This document shows, piece after piece, positions 57,561 through 64,000 of a stretch of DNA of 64,000 bases; positions within the stretch are counted from its first letter, which is position 1; each line of letters starts with the position of its first letter. The stretch is from Struthio camelus (lineage: Eukaryota > Chordata > Aves > Struthioniformes > Struthionidae). The notes beneath the pieces are model-generated. The model was not told the origin of the DNA. It was given only the letters and a program-made list of their open reading frames with translations, and searched no databases. Made by a program: the position numbers and the translations under genes. The stretch lies in NCBI RefSeq assembly GCF_040807025.1, contig NC_090951.1, positions 7,130,001 through 7,194,000 on the forward strand, given 5' to 3'.

Positions 57561-60500
57561 AGGCTGCGCTCGCGTCCCCTCGCTCTCCAAAGGCTTAGCG
57601 AAACAAAACAGAGGAAGAAAAGGTTCCAGCAGCGGGGAGTGAACGGCTGGAATTTCCTTAATATTAAACTAAGCTTTAGGCAGCAAGCCTTAACGTGAAG
57701 AATTATTTTTAATTAATAGCTTTTCCCCTACTTTGGAGCTCAGCGGGAGGATCTCCTTTGCATTGCACAAGGAGAGGAGATAGGAGCAGTCCTGGTTTTG
57801 TAACTGATAACTATTTCAGGCCAACTGCGTTGCCTGGAATAACTTTGTATTCAGAAAAAGAACAAAATGTTACATCAAAAGATACCTCCTTCTGGTTCTT
57901 GGAGTTAAATTGCCTTTCTAGATAAACCTGCAGCCTGGCCAGAAATGAGTTGATGGATTTTTTTTTTTTTTTTAAGAGTCTCTTGGCCAAATTATTCTCT
58001 CTTGTGCCCCCTCTCCCTCACCTCTGCCTTATCAGCATGGCTTTTGGCCCCAAAAGGTGACCTTTGAAGGATGCCGAGCGGTCAGGGATGGAGGGGAAAG
58101 GGGGCTTCTTCCCTGTCCCTGGCTGCCAGGGTCCTCTACCAAAACGAGCCAAGATCCAGATGGAAAAAGAGACAGGAAGGTGTTGTGAATTTGTATTACT
58201 TTAACACAATGGGTTTGTTCAGAGACAGTTTTCAGGCAATAAATGGCTCCTTTGTGTTACTTCCCTCCCTGCGGTAGCTTTCCGAGCTGTATATGTGCAT
58301 ATCATTTTGCCTGTGTATTAACAAGCAGGAAGGCTCCCCGGCTCCGGCTACCACTGCTTTAAGACTCCTTCCTTCTCCTCCTCTCCCTCTTCTCCCCATC
58401 TTCCAGCACCTCTTGCCCCAGCACACAATTCAAACAAAATTAGCAAAGTAAGTAATGAGTTTGGGGGAAAAAATAACAATCTCTTTCTTTTGCTTCCCTT
58501 ATTCGGAGAAGGGTAAGAGACGGTGCAGTGCATCTTTTTACGAGTGGCTTCATGGGAGTCGGGACGTTTGCTTATTATCCTGCAGCCGTGTAAGAGGGTG
58601 ATCGTCATGGACTATAAAGTAACGGGAAGTCTCACAGCCCCACCAGCTCGGTAATACAGTACCTTGCTCACACAGGAGAGAGGGATTTATAGTGTTGCCT
58701 TGTATTTTTTAACATATTTTCTTCTGCCATTTATTTACAACCTAGCCCATCAGGTCTTGTTTTGTCCCCTGTCTCCCTCCCCTCCTATCTTAATTCTGCC
58801 TACTCCTTTAGGAGCGTTGGAGCCAGAGCAGTAGAGTCCAAAAAAAAAAAAAAAAAGTAGGTTTAGGGGTTTAGATGGGTTTTTGTTAAAGCCCAGTGTC
58901 TTTCTCTTATTTAAATAAGTATAATCTCCGAAGGAGTTTTGAGTTGCCGCTTTTCAAAGCAGTGGGGTGTAGTTGCGTTTTATTAGCTGTCATTGCAGAT
59001 CTGATGCAGTCATGTCTGAGGCCGTAAATTCCTTGATGCTGTCAAGGCAGGGTAGTCGCAAGCAAAGATGGGTGCCTGCCTTCCCTGGCACCGCTTTGAA
59101 AGTCAGCATCTGCCCGCTGCTGAAGATCGAGGCAGGATTTCTCCGTTGGTTCGGTGGTGCTCACCGGGTGATGGTGCCCCTTCTTGCCATGGTTGAAGCA
59201 TTAGTAACTATCGGATGAAAAGGGATGGTCGGAGCCGATGCAGCCATAGCCTTAATAATTAAGCAGCTGTTGTGACACACTGTCTCTCGGTTAGCATTGG
59301 AGACTGGTCCCTGGATCCCTTGCGCTTACTTGGATCCTCGTGATAAAAGCGTGCGGCGTTGCGTTACTGACCGTGGTTTGGGGTTTGGTACTATCTGCTC
59401 CTCTTCAAACAGCTCTTGCATAAGCTGCAGCACTGAGTTAACTGCGTGGGGTCAAAAAGAGGACATTAAATATAATCAGCGGTTCTCTTAATCTTGGGAG
59501 AAGAATCCTCACTTGCTTGAATGTGTGCGCTGATCAAAGTGTGATAGGAGCTGAGACTCCATGCAGTAAAGGCTATTTCCCAGGCAGGCTTTCTTTTTAG
59601 GGCAGAAAGGAAAAGCACCAGGAATTTTGAATTGCTGCAACTTTTCCTCTTGTGGTTCAACTAATGCAGCATCTAGAATCGACTACACCTGACCAGCGCT
59701 TATCCATGTTAACTATCAGCTAACATAATCTGAAGCCCTAGGAAAATAGGTTGTAGCACAGATGTAAGACACTGAAGGAAGACAGTAATTTTTTCCTGTA
59801 GATGGGAAATGCATATGTTGCCTCACTCACTTGTCATTACTGAAACTATAGGTAGGGACAAAAATAGAAACTACTGACAGCTTGATTTCTTCATGCTGGC
59901 ACTGAGCTACAGCGGAGCTCTACAAGACCCTATAAATATGCAAGCGAAGGGAAATCCTACACAAGTGCTATCATCCTGCTATAGGACTGAATAGAATAAG
60001 CTTTATTGCAACCAAACAGTATGGACAGAGTCTGCTTTTCAGAGCTTCCCTATCTAGCAAACAATGTAAAATGTGAACCAAAGGCTGCTAATCTGGCCTG
60101 TTTACTGGGAACAGTTCCAAAATATATTGTTGGAAATGACTAGAAAAAGCTTTCCACTGCAGCCCTTATGGTGCAGCCCTTTCTTCCTTTTAAAGTGAAA
60201 TGTCCTTGCAGAAATTAAACTCTGGGAGAGAGTGGGGGTGGGGGGGGGGGGGAAGCAAAGGGATAACTGTGGCTTAAAGCACTTATTAAAATTTGTGGGG
60301 GATGCAGTGTGAATTGCAAGCACAACCCCTTCCCCCAAAACCTAAACCAACAAAAACAAGCCAACTCCATGAATAGCTCTTCCTAGCTTCCTGCGCATTG
60401 ATTATGTATGTTAAAGGACAAGGAGCCAAGAGCCGCTCTGTTTTGCTTTGCTTGGAATATTTTTGCTCGTTTGATATATAAAAATCAGGGGCGATGCCAA

Positions 60501-63500
60501 TGGGAGGCTGGCGAGCTGGCCACCGTGCGGGTTTCTGCTGCTGGCTCGCAGTGGCGCACAGAAACGAGAAGTGTCCGACTGTGTGAACGCGGCTTCCCGC
60601 GCCGACTGGCGGGGTTCAAAAGGCTTGCACGGCAAAAATAGGAAAACTGCTGATGGGCTGCAAGCAGATGGGGATGGAGGGACGTCCCGAGTATGTTTGC
60701 CTGTGCTCATGCTATATGAATAGCCAGAAGGTGAAACCAGAGTAAAGCAAAATTCAGAGGGCCCCAAAGAATTGGAAAGGACCCCTTAAAAAATGGAGTC
60801 CTTGAAGTTTTCATCTTTATTCTTCCGTATTGTTCTTGACAGAAGTTATTATTTGTACCATCTTGCGAGCGCTGCCAAGTGTGTCTCCTCTCAAGAGGAC
60901 TCCGTAATCCTCTTACTTGCATTCACATCTGTAAAGCAGCTACATCTCCCCCGTTTTTATAAGCTGCTGTTGTAAGTTTGCTTCCGTGATTTAGCTGCTC
61001 TCACTTCTTCTCCGAAGGTGGCAGCTGATCACGAGCTCTTCTTCCTGGTTAGAAATAAGCAGCGTGCACAGCTACGGGGTAAACTTTCCTATCTTCCTCC
61101 TTGTGCAAGCAGAAAACCTTGACCCCTGCGCTGGTGAAAGCGAAACGTTTCCAAAACACACAGGCGATGGGAGATGCGTCTGTGTTTGGGCCCCTCCAGT
61201 TTAAACGCGGTTATCAAGGAAACCGTGAGCAGGAGAAGAGGACTAGTCCCTGATGAGATGTTCGACTCAGTAGCAGTTTGTTGGCCAACTTGTACTATAT
61301 TAATAGTGTTTTATTGTCTATACTGCAAAGCACTTATGGCTTAATAAACATGGTAATAAAAAAAGCCACGGAAGTTTGAATTGGAGTAAGGCTCAGAGAT
61401 CAGACTTTGCTGTGATCTGAGGTCATTGACTCTCCTATCAAATCATGTCACCTTCATTAGTAACTGAACCGTTGACCCTTAAACTCTAGTAGCTTTCTTC
61501 TGTCCTTCCTCTGATTTCCTAAAAACTGCAGTTTTTATTCTGTCCGCTGCACACTCTTAAGGGCTGGTGTGATTTATACTGGCTGAGGGACCGAACCTCT
61601 CTTCCTCCCTGGGTCTTAGCTCTTCCATCCTAAGCAGCTTCTTAACTTTTCCCATTTTGGCAGATTTTACCCCAAATAGCTCTGTGTAGCTCGTGTCGTA
61701 CAAACAGCCGTAGATTGGGGCGATAGAGGCTGCGCGAGTGCCGGCGGGTGGCACGGGCAGCGTGGACTTGGAAGCAGAGCGAGCAGCTGAGGAGGGGCGA
61801 GCGGAGCCCGGGGTGGCTGGCTGTTCATTAAATACAGACCTTTAACAGGCACGAAGGCAGCAGTGCCCCGTCCCGTCTCGGGGTTTTGTTGTTCTTTTTT
61901 GTTTTGTTTTGTTTTAAGAGGTGATCTTTTTTGTCTCTTTTAGAAAGCTGACCTTTCTAAATTGGTCGGCTTGAAGTCAGCATGGGGAGGGGGGGACCAG
62001 AGGCAGCGCCAGTATTTCATTGTGTTGTCCCATGCGCCAGCCTCGCCTGGACAGCCTCCCCCAAAATCTCTCCAGAGTTGCTAGAAGTGGAGAGAGCAGT
62101 GTTTTAATTTTCTGTTGTCTTGCCAAGTTAGAATGGGATTAAATGCTCTCAAGGTCTCTGGACTATCACTTTACCCAAAACATCCATCCCAAGCATTCAA
62201 AGAGGCTCAGAGACTCTGCATAGCTATTTATTTTAAATGCCTGATTAAAATTTCATGAAAACAGGAAGTCAGGGGAAAAGAATAGATTGCAAGAACGACG
62301 AAATCCAGGGCTTTGTCATTTTTAGCTCAACAACACACAACAATGAAAAAAAAACCCCAGCATGTTCAATTGTAAATAAGAGATTTTTTTCCTACAGTCG
62401 TACTGAGGCCACTAATAGCATATTTTGTCATTGGCTGGGGAGTTAATGAACTAAGAATGATATGTGGTTTTTTTACTTAACTTATTACATAATTTTGATT
62501 TGATTTAGAAATTGTCACCTTAAGGTAACCTAAAGCTACTCTACTTAAACCCCACAAACATTAAGATTTTTTTTGATACTCATTGTTTTTTCTATCTCAG
62601 CAGTAATAAATTTCACAATACCACATCCTTAACAATGCTGCAGCTCTTCTAACCTCCTATCTTTCTGGCTTTTCAATGCTTAAGCATATCTAATGATCAG
62701 AATAAATGGAGGGTAGGAACAAAAGACTGATTTTTCTGAATATCTATCAAATGCAAAGCGTCTTTACGGTTTGTTTCCCTTCTAGGGAGTGTTTTTCTTG
62801 CGCACAACTGGATGTCCTCCTTTCACAAGGAAAAATCCTCTTTGCTGAAAATATGAATCGAAAGCAATGTTTAGCCAGGCTTCATTCTGAAAGGATTTAG
62901 AGCTGGAAGCACAGGCCATTGAGGCCCTCTTGCTGCCTTTTGGCTCTGGGCAGCAGGACCTCTGCTAAATGCCCCTCTGCCAGTTTCTTGTCCCTTTGCC
63001 TCTTTGCCTACACCTTGTTCCCTGCCTTGTCAGCTGTAGGTCATGGGGCACTTAGGAAGCAGCGGTGTCACAGTCTGTCCCGCTGGGTCGGTCCCACCAA
63101 CAGTAGATTGACGCTGAAGTTCTTTATTAGCCTCTTGCTGCAAAGACAGTGTATGTAGGCGTCTCAGCTGGAGTGCACCTAGGCTCCAAACATGGAATAA
63201 TTATGATAGCTTAATGACAAAGTAAGTTACACTTGCCAATGTCAAATTAATCCTGTCAGTGTATACGTCAGTGAGAGTGCGTTGCTTGGTGTGCCTTATA
63301 ATGTGCATGATACCACGTCCCTCCTGGCTTCTGTTTCACATCGCGTGGTCTTCCTGGTGCAGATGCTGTTTAGCCACTTGCAGAGCTCTAATGCTACCAT
63401 GGGGGAAAAAGAGAAAAAAAATATTACAATATACTGGAACAAATGAGGCTAAAACCTTGAAGTCTTTGTTTGTAAATCATTCCTCCTGCAGATAGTCATG

Positions 63501-64000
63501 CTTTTGTGGCCCAGCGCATTCCTCTGTTATTCCAAGTGTAAAAATCTTACTGAAATTTGATAGGAATTATTACTAGCGTTAGTTACTTGGCTGGCTAAGT
63601 GTGCACAGGTAGTAAGACATTTTCCCACAAATGACTTTTTCCCCTGTTAGATCAGTCCCTGGCCAGCTGGACATTGGGTATCTTGAGGTGAAAGGCTTTT
63701 AAAGTGTAGCTTCATGGCTTTACCAGTTTACAAGACCTTTTCGTAGCTTCTCATCTGCTAATTCTTTGCATCAGAAGGAGGAAGAAAACTGGCTGCTGCA
63801 AAATGCCCCTTATGCTTTAAGAAAGTGCCTCTCTGGGAGACAAAGCAGCATTTGCGTAGCTTGGTGCCCGCCTGCCTGCTCCGGTCGCCCGCGCGGTGCC
63901 AACATGTCACAGGTGCGCACCACAAGGGACACTGCAGCAAATGTAATCGGGAGGCAGGTGGCGGGAGCTTGGTGGCCACAGCGCGGTCGTCCCGAGGTGC
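57560..64000. other. Downstream intergenic DNA, no gene seen
   Basis: Non-coding DNA with A or T runs at 57959-57974 and 58841-58857, a G run at about 60239-60252, and short chance ORFs. GC rises again in the last 150 bases. No repeat family was confidently identified. Confidence 0.45.

Overview
The window is vertebrate nuclear DNA holding one recognisable protein gene, MAF (c-Maf, a large-Maf bZIP transcription factor), on the + strand at 20352-21494. The rest is non-coding. A bird is the most likely source. The evidence is a very GC-rich MAF exon and promoter, a low load of young repeats, a decayed CR1 LINE fragment, and several worn interspersed-repeat types that I associate with bird and reptile genomes. 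A non-avian sauropsid is not excluded.

Layout. Bases 1-18.3 kb are AT-rich intergenic DNA with small repeats and a cluster of short palindromes near 2.3 kb. Bases 18.37-19.6 kb form a dense CpG island with GGGCC and CGCAG tandem repeats. At 19.52-19.71 kb lies a compact promoter with a PBX/MEIS-type site, an octamer-like site, an inverted CCAAT box, a CRE/MARE-like palindrome and a TATA box. The predicted leader (about 19.71-20.35 kb) carries several short upstream ORFs. The 380-codon MAF reading frame is followed by a 3' UTR of about 2.1 kb ending at poly(A) signals near 23.44 and 23.60 kb. The first 0.7 kb of that UTR contains about eight degenerate copies of a motif resembling the end of the coding region. 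The last codon and stop of the short MAF form lie across a consensus 5' splice site, which fits the known existence of a longer spliced form. I did not find its second exon.

Bases 23.7-64 kb are a gene desert. It holds several CpG-rich patches (24.0-25.3, 28.2-28.8, 38.5-38.8, 41.0-41.7, 42.2-42.5 and 56.95-57.56 kb), microsatellites, a CR1 fragment, MIR/L3-like fragments, palindromic DNA-transposon-like relics, and a four-copy 30-bp tandem repeat at 53.2 kb. No tRNA, rRNA, CRISPR or further protein gene could be supported. Most other open frames are short, start without ATG, or lie in GC-rich DNA where stops are rare.

There is no operon-like cooperation here. The picture is one dosage-sensitive developmental regulator in a large non-coding territory that probably holds its enhancers. 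The sequence points to autoregulation (MARE-like promoter sites), translational control (upstream ORFs) and 3'-end or splice choice as the main control layers.
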